A DNA stretch of 64,000 nt from Bostrychus sinensis (lineage: Eukaryota; Chordata; Actinopteri; Gobiiformes; Eleotridae). Within the stretch, counting starts at the first letter, position 1; each line of letters starts with the position of its first letter. The stretch spans positions 22,060,229 through 22,124,228 of the forward strand of contig CM036248.1 in the NCBI GenBank assembly GCA_020698575.1, in the 5' to 3' direction. This document shows, in pieces, positions 55,401-56,728 of the stretch. A model generated the notes under the pieces. The model worked only from the letters and a program-made list of their open reading frames with translations, did not search any database and was not told where the DNA came from. The position numbers and the translations under genes were made by a program.

Positions 55401-55691
55401 AGTAAACTCTCTGTAGCTGCAGCTGTCTGGCAGATGAGCTCAGCGGGTGGACAAGAGATGATAACATTGCAAAGATAATCTACAACTACTCAACAAATTC
55501 ACAATATGAAGAGAGAAACAATGAGCTAACGTGAAATAATACACTGTTGTCAAAAAGTTTTTCATGTAGCCTTTTTTCACGATAGTAGGCCTATCAATGC
55601 ATAAAGTTTACAGCGTGAATGAACGCATAAACTTGACACGTGAGCACAATGCAGCGTAGAGCTAACGGTACTTACCATACTTATGAACCAT
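1..55691 (-). CDS. dlg3: dlg3 (SAP102) gene, whole visible span, spliced, 3' end outside window
   Basis: Membrane-associated guanylate kinase scaffold. In mammals SAP102 sits under the plasma membrane of synapses and epithelia and binds NMDA-receptor tails, potassium channels and signalling proteins through its PDZ domains. The exons seen here encode, in order, alternative N-termini, PDZ1, PDZ2, PDZ3, a linker and the start of SH3. All introns have GT-AG ends and every junction keeps frame. DLG3, rather than DLG1/2/4, is indicated by the first exon starting MHKHHHCCKCPECYEV, by the SH3 residues around SCLPSQGLSFSYGDIL and by the gdpd2 neighbour. The SAP102-type path (39424-39789 onward) gives about 558 codons before the window ends; human DLG3 is about 817 residues, so roughly the last third is missing. 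Two first-exon regions (near 40.5 kb and 55.7 kb) point to two promoters. This entry is the span; exons are listed separately. Confidence 0.97.
774..2374 (+). mobile_element. Tc1/mariner-family element with about 200-bp inverted repeats
   Basis: The element starts cagtggggcaaaaaagtatt at 774 and ends with the reverse complement at 2374. It is flanked by TA on both sides (772-773, 2375-2376), the Tc1 target-site rule. The two terminal repeats (about 774-975 and 2172-2374) are nearly identical for about 200 bp, so this is the long-inverted-repeat type found in fish. It inserted into the older repeat at 656-3239, so it is the younger of the two. Its single gene is broken by a frameshift (next entry). 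Confidence 0.93.
1147..2159 (+). pseudogene. Tc1 transposase, one frameshift
   Basis: The first open frame (1147-1608, 153 residues) has the Tc1 helix-turn-helix DNA-binding half, beginning MAKTKELSKDTRNKMHQAGK. The second (about 1572-2159) continues with the catalytic half: TVKHGGGNIMLWGCFS, then HDNDPKHAA with the second acidic residue, and SPDLNPIENLWGELE with the final Glu of the DDE triad. Frame is lost near 1590-1602, where the WSDE motif with the first catalytic Asp should be; about one base appears to be missing. The rest is well preserved, so inactivation is probably recent. It has no link to dlg3 function. Confidence 0.9.
4041..4155 (-). CDS. dlg3: dlg3 exon 10: PDZ3-SH3 linker
   Basis: It is bounded by tttttgcag above 4155 and by gtaac below 4041. 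With one carried base it reads EYSRFESKIHDLREQMMN, then SSMSSGSGSLRTSEKRSLYV and two bases of an Arg codon (phase 1 in, phase 2 out). This linker is nearly invariant across DLG1-4. It holds consecutive in-frame ATG codons (QMMN), the first possible start for a transcript entering from the CpG-rich patch near 8 kb. Confidence 0.97.
4156..7880 (-). other. dlg3 intron 9, 3' part: no feature recognised
   Basis: There are only short chance open frames on both strands. A CA-rich stretch at about 7425-7440 is too short to call. I see no splice-bounded exon, repeat copy or RNA gene. Confidence 0.6.
7890..8330 (-). promoter_or_regulatory. CpG-rich promoter-like patch with a possible first exon (donor at 7932)
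   Basis: By eye about 25 CpG dinucleotides lie in about 430 bp, far above the flanking intron. The patch contains actacgtttccca (8083-8095), which resembles the ACTACA/TTCCCA promoter module bound by ZNF143. On the minus strand a consensus donor, AATTTAAG then gtgaga, stands at 7933/7932. A noncoding exon ending there could splice to the exon at 4041-4155 and begin translation at QMMN, giving a form with SH3 and GK but no PDZ. This is inference; the patch may also be an enhancer or a relic island. Confidence 0.4.
8742..9344. mobile_element. Non-autonomous DNA transposon with about 40-bp terminal inverted repeats
   Basis: The left end (8742-8787) reads gtgggtgtttctcaaagccc followed by ggtaccttgcc(ttgcc)n. 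The right end (about 9303-9344) is its inverted partner, gggctttgagaaacacccac preceded by a short (aaggc)n run. It has no coding capacity. Inside, a unit of about 36 bp containing gaggtgggtggtgggcttag is repeated twice (about 8991-9058). The flanking 8-mers do not match exactly, so superfamily assignment (perhaps hAT) is open. Confidence 0.7.
9703..9977 (-). repeat. tRNA-derived SINE
   Basis: Read on the minus strand, the 5' head gggcggcagtagctcagttg gtagag carries a Pol III A-box-like sequence (tagctcagttgg), as in tRNA-headed SINEs. The body then runs to an atagcgctatataag-type tail near 9725. It lies in dlg3 intron 9 in the same direction as the gene. Confidence 0.7.
10556..10658 (-). CDS. 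dlg3: dlg3 exon 9: C-terminal part of PDZ3
   Basis: It is bounded by gtttgcag above 10658 and gtgagag below 10556. It reads VNGVNLRNATHEQAAAALKR then AGQTVTIIAQYRPE and one base of the next codon (phase 0 in, phase 1 out). This is the alpha-B helix (ATHEQAAAALK, whose His contacts the ligand Ser/Thr at position -2) and the last strand of PDZ3. Confidence 0.97.
10875..11031 (-). CDS. dlg3: dlg3 exon 8: N-terminal part of PDZ3
   Basis: It is bounded by tttggcag above 11031 and gtcagt below 10875. It reads EPRKVLLHKGSTGLGFNIVG then GEDGEGIFVSFILAGGPADL and SGELRRGDRILS (phase 2 in, phase 0 out). GLGF is the carboxylate-binding loop of class I PDZ domains. The donor gtcagt was preferred because it joins to exon 9 as ILS-VNG without loss of frame. 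Confidence 0.97.
11100..11149. repeat. (AT)n microsatellite
   Basis: About 25 uninterrupted AT units. On the transcribed strand it lies about 70 to 118 nt upstream of the PDZ3 exon acceptor. Confidence 0.98.
13685..14748 (+). mobile_element. Internally deleted Tc1-like element
   Basis: TA flanks both ends (13683-13684 and 14749-14750). The terminal regions are inverted partners for about 150 bp: caaattgttggtacccttca on the left, and gaagggtaccaacaattttg on the right as its complement; ttgaattgtggttcaac pairs with gttgaaccacaattcaa. Between them a remnant of transposase reads KQKGGSVMFWSCFAACSTGV (within 14141-14401), the region around the glycine-rich Tc1 motif. The C-terminal catalytic part is missing, so the copy can only have moved with outside help. 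It is a different and older family than the element at 774-2374. Confidence 0.8.
13836..13943. repeat. A-rich low-complexity tract (AAAAC/AAAAAC)n
   Basis: Irregular aaaac, aaaaac and caaa units inside the deleted Tc1 element. They produce a lysine/threonine-rich chance frame, which is not a gene. Confidence 0.9.
15721..15767. repeat. (CAAA)n microsatellite
   Basis: A run of caaa units preceded by aaaac units, in the intron below the candidate cassette exon at 16070-16195. Confidence 0.95.
15954..15993. repeat. Copy 1 of a 40-bp direct repeat flanking the cassette exon
   Basis: Begins agtcaagtctctatgaatgc and runs to cagtacttg. It is repeated at 16455-16494 with one substitution. The candidate exon at 16070-16195 lies between the two copies. 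Confidence 0.9.
16070..16195 (-). CDS. dlg3: dlg3 candidate cassette exon between PDZ2 and PDZ3 (42 codons)
   Basis: The acceptor is tgtaccccacag above 16195 with a pyrimidine-rich tract before it (ttctttctttctgtccc); the donor gtactaac is below 16070. Length is 126 bp, phase 2 in and phase 2 out, so it can be spliced in or skipped without frame change between exon 7 (ends FTR) and exon 8 (EPRK). It reads S-NAEPIYSAIHKPGDSKVP then QALYRSLCSSPAPLCQGPPP and FSGR. In DLG2/PSD-93 an insert at the same point begins, as I recall, PPEPVYSTVNK after DYTR; the shared EP(I/V)YS pattern at the same junction supports homology. It is proline-rich, with a possible tyrosine phosphorylation site in PIYSAI. 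I do not know whether it is described for DLG3. The donor is weaker than its neighbours, as expected of a regulated exon. Confidence 0.72.
16455..16494. repeat. Copy 2 of the 40-bp direct repeat flanking the cassette exon
   Basis: Matches 15954-15993 over 40 bases with one substitution (c to t). It lies about 260 nt upstream of the cassette exon in the direction of transcription. Confidence 0.9.
16896..17040 (-). CDS. dlg3: dlg3 exon 7: linker between PDZ2 and PDZ3
   Basis: It is bounded by cttcctccag above 17040 and gtaagtg below 16896. With one carried base it reads T-FPTMVDNHVSHNYMGAMEP, then KPVYPPSQVTPSRYSPVPRH and MMGEEDFT plus two bases of Arg (phase 1 in, phase 2 out). The VDNH(V/I)SHN and RYSP(V/I)P(R/K)HM blocks are typical of DLG linkers. 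Confidence 0.95.
17041..17711 (-). other. dlg3 intron 6: no feature recognised
   Basis: Short intron of ordinary AT-rich sequence, with no repeat or RNA gene visible. Confidence 0.7.
17712..17856 (-). CDS. dlg3: dlg3 exon 6: C-terminal part of PDZ2
   Basis: It is bounded by ttgccaatcag above 17856 and gtacgt below 17712. It reads VNNIVLQDVRHEEAVAALKN, then TSDMVYLKVAKPGPVHLNDM and YAPPDYSS plus one base (phase 0 in, phase 1 out). RHEEAVAALK is the ligand-contacting helix of PDZ2, with the class I His. LNDMYAPPDY is the conserved segment after PDZ2. Confidence 0.97.
18394..18843. mobile_element. hAT-like miniature element with a perfect 8-bp target duplication
   Basis: Exact 8-base direct repeats, ctggtatg, flank it (18386-18393 and 18844-18851). 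The ends are inverted: tagggctgtacaatatatcg on the left, and atatcgtgcagccctA on the right. Several tatcgcaa units lie near both ends, as subterminal repeats do. 450 bp, no coding capacity. Eight-base duplications and ends of this type are characteristic of hAT transposons. Confidence 0.88.
19277..19713. mobile_element. Miniature element built of TACTTAAGTAAAAGT units
   Basis: Starts cagtggtggaagtact and ends gttccaccactg, an inverted pair. The left half contains repeated acttaagtaaaagta units, and the right half has aagtaaaagta units. Flanking 8-mers (catatctc and cgtattgc) agree at only 5 of 8 bases, so the insertion is old or the edges are slightly off. A short CA run is inside (about 19494-19508). 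This is a familiar fish hAT-type repeat by appearance. Confidence 0.7.
20441..20762. repeat. DNA-transposon-like repeat with gcagggcttg ends
   Basis: The left end is gcagggcttgccataacc and the right end gttcatgtcaagccctgc, inverted partners over about 10 to 16 bases. Inside there are two related phrases (cactagccaacctgcc and gccaaagtggccagtgag). It is noncoding. Confidence 0.55.
20898..21392. repeat. Degenerate DNA-transposon-like repeat (gtctgcaacc / ggttgca ends)
   Basis: The left end has gagtctgcaaccttctgg and the right end catgtggctctaaaaccata ggttgca, a style common to a decayed fish hAT family whose ends read around agccacatgcggctc. It ends about 70 bp from the PDZ2 exon donor. Boundaries are approximate. 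Confidence 0.4.
21462..21598 (-). CDS. dlg3: dlg3 exon 5: N-terminal part of PDZ2
   Basis: It is bounded by tttctgtcag above 21598 and gtatgt below 21462. With one carried base it reads G-LGFSIAGGIGNQHIPGDNSI, then YITKIIEGGAAQKDGRLQTG and DRLLA (phase 1 in, phase 0 out). It carries the GLGF loop and the IGNQHIPGDNSIY block that is diagnostic for DLG-family PDZ2. Confidence 0.97.
21672..21841 (-). CDS. dlg3: dlg3 exon 4: PDZ1 C-terminal part and start of PDZ2
   Basis: The acceptor is ttccacag above 21841; a second AG two bases on would break the frame and was rejected. The donor gtattc is below 21672. It reads (G)VNDCVLRVNDVDVSEVVHSR, then AVEALKEAGPVVRLLVRRRQ and APPETILEVNLLKGPK plus one base (phase 2 in, phase 1 out). 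VVHSRAVEALK is the PDZ1 helix with its ligand-contacting His. Confidence 0.97.
22124..22248 (-). CDS. dlg3: dlg3 exon 3: N-terminal part of PDZ1
   Basis: It is bounded by gtctgcag above 22248 and gtaagg below 22124. It reads GNSGLGFSIAGGIDNPHIPD, then DPGIFITKIIPGGAAAMDGR and L plus two bases of Gly (phase 0 in, phase 2 out). The GLGF loop and GIDNPHIPDDPGIFITKIIPGG match DLG3 PDZ1 closely. Confidence 0.97.
22249..23356 (-). other. dlg3 intron 2: no feature recognised
   Basis: AT-rich intron without recognisable repeat copies, exons or RNA genes. Confidence 0.65.
23357..23407 (-). CDS. dlg3: dlg3 exon 2: segment before PDZ1, common to all N-termini
   Basis: It is bounded by tatttgacag above 23407 and gtgagt below 23357. 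It reads VNGSDGMYKYEEIILER, 17 codons, phase 0 at both ends. Human DLG3 has VNGSDGMFKYEEIVLER here. Because it begins in phase 0, it can accept the SAP102 exon (ends ...YDQ), the L27 branch (ends ...DMPE) or the 18-codon insert (ends ...AGPY). Confidence 0.95.
23715..23768 (-). CDS. dlg3: dlg3 optional 18-codon exon, SAP102 I1-type insert
   Basis: It is bounded by tattcacag above 23768 and gtaagt below 23715. It reads ANPPPIIVNADSLDAGPY, phase 0 in and out, so it may be included or skipped. The same block (NPPPVLVNTDSL in DLG1) precedes PDZ1 in the paralogues, and mammalian SAP102 has an 18-residue alternative insert, I1, between its N-terminus and PDZ1 (from memory of the literature). A TGCATG on the transcribed strand lies about 250 nt downstream (23463-23468), a position from which RBFOX proteins commonly favour inclusion. 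Confidence 0.88.
24125..24175. repeat. Perfect 20-bp inverted repeat with an 11-nt loop
   Basis: Arm 24125-24144 is cttcctccagcattgtaaat. Arm 24156-24175 is its exact reverse complement, and the loop is gtatttcatta. The stem is long and perfect enough to form a hairpin in RNA of either strand. It may be the core of a very short inverted-repeat transposon or a small-RNA precursor; no target duplication was found. Confidence 0.9.
27805..27905 (-). repeat. SINE/LINE-type repeat fragment
   Basis: Contains tttgtggataaatggagatg then gttgcatcaggaagggcatc. Reversed, this is the same family as the fragments at 34195-34240 and 36255-36310 (cttcctgatacaaccctctc catttat). Only a short piece of the element is present. 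Confidence 0.55.
28561..28637. repeat. (AT)n microsatellite
   Basis: About 38 uninterrupted AT units in the large intron. Likely length-variable between individuals. Confidence 0.98.
31186..31524. repeat. DNA-transposon-like repeat with ggggtcc-rich ends
   Basis: The left end is catactcaaactggggtccg ggg, and the right end ggggtccctggcac then aaaaagtttgaaaacccctg. The ends are partial inverted partners (tcaaac...ggggtcc against ggggtccc...gtttga), with an AT-rich noncoding middle. Confidence 0.55.
32826..32932 (-). repeat. SINE 3' fragment, same family as 54520-54868
   Basis: On the minus strand it reads ctgggataggctccagtcac ... aatgggaataagcgggagaa, the same tail as the SINE at 54520-54868. 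The tRNA-like head is missing. Confidence 0.7.
33405..33605 (-). repeat. Dispersed repeat fragment
   Basis: Contains gtcgccacagtgaaccattc ... acgctggatgcccttcctat ... ttgccctgggacacaacaac, phrases typical of fish SINE bodies. The ggatgcccttcct phrase links it to the fragments at 27805 and 34195. Boundaries are approximate. Confidence 0.5.
34195..34240 (+). repeat. SINE-type fragment (cttcctgatacaaccctctc)
   Basis: A short piece, cttcctgatacaaccctctc catttatgcaggctt. It is nearly the same as 36255-36310. Confidence 0.5.
36255..36310 (+). repeat. SINE-type fragment, second copy
   Basis: Reads ggatttcctgacacaaccct ctccatttatccaggcttgg, a near copy of 34195-34240 about 2 kb away. Confidence 0.5.
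39424..39789 (-). CDS. dlg3: dlg3 SAP102-type first coding exon
   Basis: 122 codons from the ATG at 39789 (A at -3) to the donor gtaact below 39424; phase 0 out. It begins MHKHHHCCKCPECYEVTRMA, the Cys/His-rich N-terminus specific to SAP102. In mammals this segment binds zinc and, unlike that of PSD-95, is reported not to be palmitoylated (family knowledge). A proline/tyrosine-rich part (AEPYGYPPGYGGG, about residues 36-48) and a glycine-rich run (about 57-70) follow. It then ends in the conserved WWPECTCTNREWYDQ. The glycine run differs from the mammalian sequence and may vary in length. It splices to exon 2, or through the 18-codon insert. Confidence 0.96.
39790..40500 (-). promoter_or_regulatory. 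5' leader of the SAP102-type dlg3 transcript
   Basis: GC-rich sequence directly above the ATG contains three near-identical cacagccag units (about 39790-39816) and CpG-rich DNA up to about 39880. Beyond it, 40190-40420 is strongly AT-rich with tatatata runs. Whether the leader is continuous or has its own intron cannot be told; a possible donor (AAAAAC then gtgagc) lies near 40488. Confidence 0.45.
40360..40400. repeat. (AT)n microsatellite near the dlg3 internal promoter
   Basis: Uninterrupted AT units within a larger AT/ATGT-rich patch (about 40190-40430), between the likely promoter and the start codon. Confidence 0.9.
40500..40780 (-). promoter_or_regulatory. Probable internal promoter of the SAP102-type dlg3 transcript
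   Basis: A GC- and CpG-rich block above the leader. It contains a CCAAT box (agccaatcagag, 40673-40684) and a CACGTCA sequence (40758-40764), a cAMP-response-like half site (TGACGTG on the transcribed strand). The block also has CAG-rich runs (cagcagcagcaacagcacc). No TATA box is obvious. Position relative to the first SAP102 exon supports promoter function, but the start site is not defined. Confidence 0.5.
43465..43478. promoter_or_regulatory. Full palindromic RFX X-box
   Basis: gtttccatggtaac fits GTTNCCATGGNAAC at all fixed positions. RFX factors bind such sites in ciliary and neuronal genes. It lies in a GC-rich patch about 3 kb above the SAP102 promoter. Confidence 0.5.
44533..44603. 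repeat. 23-bp tandem duplication followed by (CA)n
   Basis: Two copies of tgcctgcccaatggggaacc taa (44533-44555 and 44557-44579) run directly into about eleven CA units. Confidence 0.95.
45260..45376 (-). CDS. dlg3: dlg3 L27-branch exon 4 (39 codons after L27)
   Basis: It is bounded by gtactccacag above 45376 and gtaagt below 45260. It reads DRVEEEEGVSMVRVTSRRSP then HKVERVSGLVCLSTVDMPE, phase 0 in and out. The acidic start and basic middle resemble no named domain; DLG1 has an equally unstructured stretch between L27 and PDZ1. It can join to the 18-codon insert or directly to exon 2. I base the exon on its borders, its frame and its place between L27 and PDZ1, since sequence similarity here is low. 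Confidence 0.75.
46395..46560 (+). repeat. tRNA-derived SINE
   Basis: The head reads gggctttgtggctcaatgtt tagagc, with a Pol III A-box-like tggctcaatg. About 45 nt on is a B-box-like gtttgattcc (46451-46460). The spacing suits a tRNA-type promoter, but the flanks do not fold into an intact tRNA, so it is a SINE. Confidence 0.65.
47980..48148 (-). mobile_element. LINE fragment, inverted 5' part
   Basis: On the minus strand it reads NYRGITLLSLPGKVYSRVLE ... EEQCGFRPGRGT, an early part of a non-LTR reverse transcriptase. It abuts 48150-49156, where the following part of the same protein is on the plus strand. This head-to-head arrangement is the 5' inversion left by twin priming. Confidence 0.8.
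48150..49156 (+). mobile_element. LINE fragment, 3' part of reverse transcriptase ORF, degenerate
   Basis: Plus-strand frames read EYGFRGPLLSAVRSLYKQSR, then LFADD-type residues near 48360-48375, SKSEAMVLDWKR, EEFKYVGVLFTSE, IYRSIYVPTLIYDHELWVMT and GRPRTRWRDYVSQLAWEHLG. The order is that of the palm and C-terminal part of a fish non-LTR reverse transcriptase. Frames are broken by deletions near 48295 and 48780 and by a 24-bp tandem duplication (about 48526-48573). The 3' end reads gcggaagaagatggat, a usual tail of this family. I do not assign the clade. Confidence 0.85.
49433..49518 (-). CDS. dlg3: dlg3 L27-branch exon 3: end of L27
   Basis: It is bounded by tctcacag above 49518 and gtaatt below 49433. 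With one carried base it reads D-IQECYEVTLQLNAEQTVV then KEASQQDAWE (phase 1 in, phase 0 out). DLG1 has DIQEFYEVTLL at this place, the last helix of L27 and its boundary. The similarity and phase make this a real MAGUK exon. Confidence 0.9.
49831..49863. repeat. 13-bp perfect hairpin, 7-nt loop
   Basis: tttcaattgtaag (49831-49843) and cttacaattgaaa (49851-49863) are exact inverted partners. Pairing can continue outward with ttccat/atggaa after a small bulge. Confidence 0.8.
50170..50796. repeat. Decayed repeat with gtacccatccct end
   Basis: The right end, ggtttcagtacccatcccta, and internal tatcgttaag/ttgatact phrases are typical of old fish DNA-transposon repeats. The left boundary is uncertain. 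Confidence 0.35.
52440..52479 (+). repeat. Homopolymer A run (about 40)
   Basis: About 40 uninterrupted A. I see neither a recognisable retroelement body before it nor a target duplication around it, so it is called only as a homopolymer. Confidence 0.95.
54520..54868 (+). repeat. tRNA-derived SINE, full length
   Basis: The head is ggaggcagagtggttagtgc tctcgcctcc, with a Pol III A-box-like agagtggttagtgc and a decayed B box. The body contains catgtcctccctgttttacc and caaagacatgcatgtgttag, and the tail caccctgag-type sequence ends gggaataagcggaagaaaat g. It ends about 120 bp from the L27 exon, in antisense orientation to dlg3. Confidence 0.8.
54988..55119 (-). CDS. dlg3: dlg3 L27-branch exon 2: main part of L27
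   Basis: It is bounded by gcgagacag above 55119 and gtaag below 54988. With one carried base it reads D-TDRAVGLLRQYQANLTGTE, then EQTLKTSVAKVSAILGSQLF and KALL plus one base (phase 1 in, phase 1 out). DLG1 starts its L27 with DTQRALHLLEEY and has FQSNLFQALIDIQEFYE; helix spacing and the leucine pattern agree. An earlier AG (cgag) would break the frame. L27 domains pair with those of CASK or Lin-7-type partners and target DLG1 to cell junctions. Confidence 0.9.
55120..55675 (-). other. dlg3 first intron of the L27 branch: no feature recognised
   Basis: About 550 bp of ordinary sequence with no repeat or RNA gene. Confidence 0.7.
55676..55691 (-). CDS. dlg3: dlg3 L27-branch exon 1: start codon
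   Basis: Sixteen coding bases read MVHKY plus one base, then the donor gtaagt. The ATG context acagcATGG is favourable (A at -3, G at +4). Joined to exon 2 it gives MVHKYDTDRAVGLL, which lines up with MPVRKQDTQRALHLL of DLG1. No in-frame ATG lies between it and the likely transcription start. Confidence 0.82.
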
Positions 55692-56100
55692 GCTGTAGTC
55701 AACTTAAAAAGTCAAGTAAATCACAGTGTTGAAGGTTTTAGACACACCAAAACCCTCACTGAACCAACACTAAAGTGCTGACTTTAAGAATCAGATCGCT
55801 CCAGCTCCTATCTCCCTTCGAAATGCTCCCCAGTCCCCAGCCTGCGCGGTCAGCCGTAGCATCCACTCCCACACAAGGAAAGATGTGACAACAACAGACT
55901 GGTAACAGTTCATGACAACTTCCCAGAAGTTTGGAAAATGCTGCCCGCGAGTCCGTGTGATTCCCCTCCCTTCACACACGCCTCGCCTTCACGGACAACA
56001 TATGGATTTGATAATGTTACCTTTGCCAGTCTTAGAGCTTATAAGGCACTCATTTAAACTGTGCCACCTGTGTCACCTGTGCACGTTTACCGAGTGTTGT
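55692..56100 (-). promoter_or_regulatory. Probable upstream promoter and leader of the L27-type dlg3 transcript
   Basis: This is the space between the L27 first exon and the gdpd2 3' end. A moderately GC- and CpG-rich part lies at about 55800-55990 (cctgcgcggtcagccg; ctgcccgcgagtccg). No TATA box is obvious and no start site can be fixed. Confidence 0.45.
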
Positions 56101-56521
56101 AAATGACATCATCGCGTCAACCCATAATTAAAACGTCACTCTTCATGGTTAATTTTCTCTTTATCGACGGGCTCCCCTTTTAACAAACTTTTGTATTGAC
56201 TGCTATCTACTGGTACTTCTAGGTAGTGCAAGGACAAAACACAGTGAGACAGTTGTGAAAATACAGTGCTTTTAGTACTTTTGGCTCAGATTTCACACAC
56301 TTAATACTTGCTTGCATGAAATTAAAAAGTAGTATTTGAATAGTTGAAATACATGACATTGAATCCCAGGAAAAACATTCATTCAAACACTTTTTTTTAC
56401 AGGCTCAGTAGCACCAAAACAGAACACGTCAAATATGAAAACTTAAAATGTAAAATAACATGAATATGCCAGTCTATATACCATCTAGTGGCATGCCATA
56501 GTAAATGCATTTAATTCACAA
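56100..56521. other. Intergenic gap between gdpd2 and dlg3: nothing seen
   Basis: AT-rich sequence with no exon, repeat or RNA gene recognised. Confidence 0.7.
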
Positions 56522-56527
56522 TTTATT
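56522..56527 (-). terminator. gdpd2 poly(A) signal AATAAA
   Basis: AATAAA on the minus strand, about 120 nt after the gdpd2 stop codon. It gives a short 3' UTR and places the cleavage site less than 0.9 kb from the first dlg3 coding exon. Confidence 0.6.
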
Positions 56528-56649
56528 ACTCAGAAAGAAACACTGCAACTAAATGCTAAATATAAATGAAACAAGTTTGTTTTGTAATCCAGTATTTTGT
56601 CATAGCCCAAATGGGGACGATGATCGCTGATTTTGTGGTGGTGGTGTGA

Positions 56650-56728
56650 TCAGACTAGCTGGTTGTTGGTAAGAAGGGGAACAGTTCTTTCTCGTTGCAA
56701 CTGAATGAGCTTCTTCCGGCTCTCCTCC
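56650..56728 (-). CDS. gdpd2: gdpd2 exon 12: C-terminal tail and stop
   Basis: Acceptor tgattttaag is above 56728. With two carried bases it reads W-EESRKKLIQLQRERTVPLLT then NNQLV and TGA (56652-56650). A cytoplasmic tail rich in basic residues follows the last membrane helix. Confidence 0.88.
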
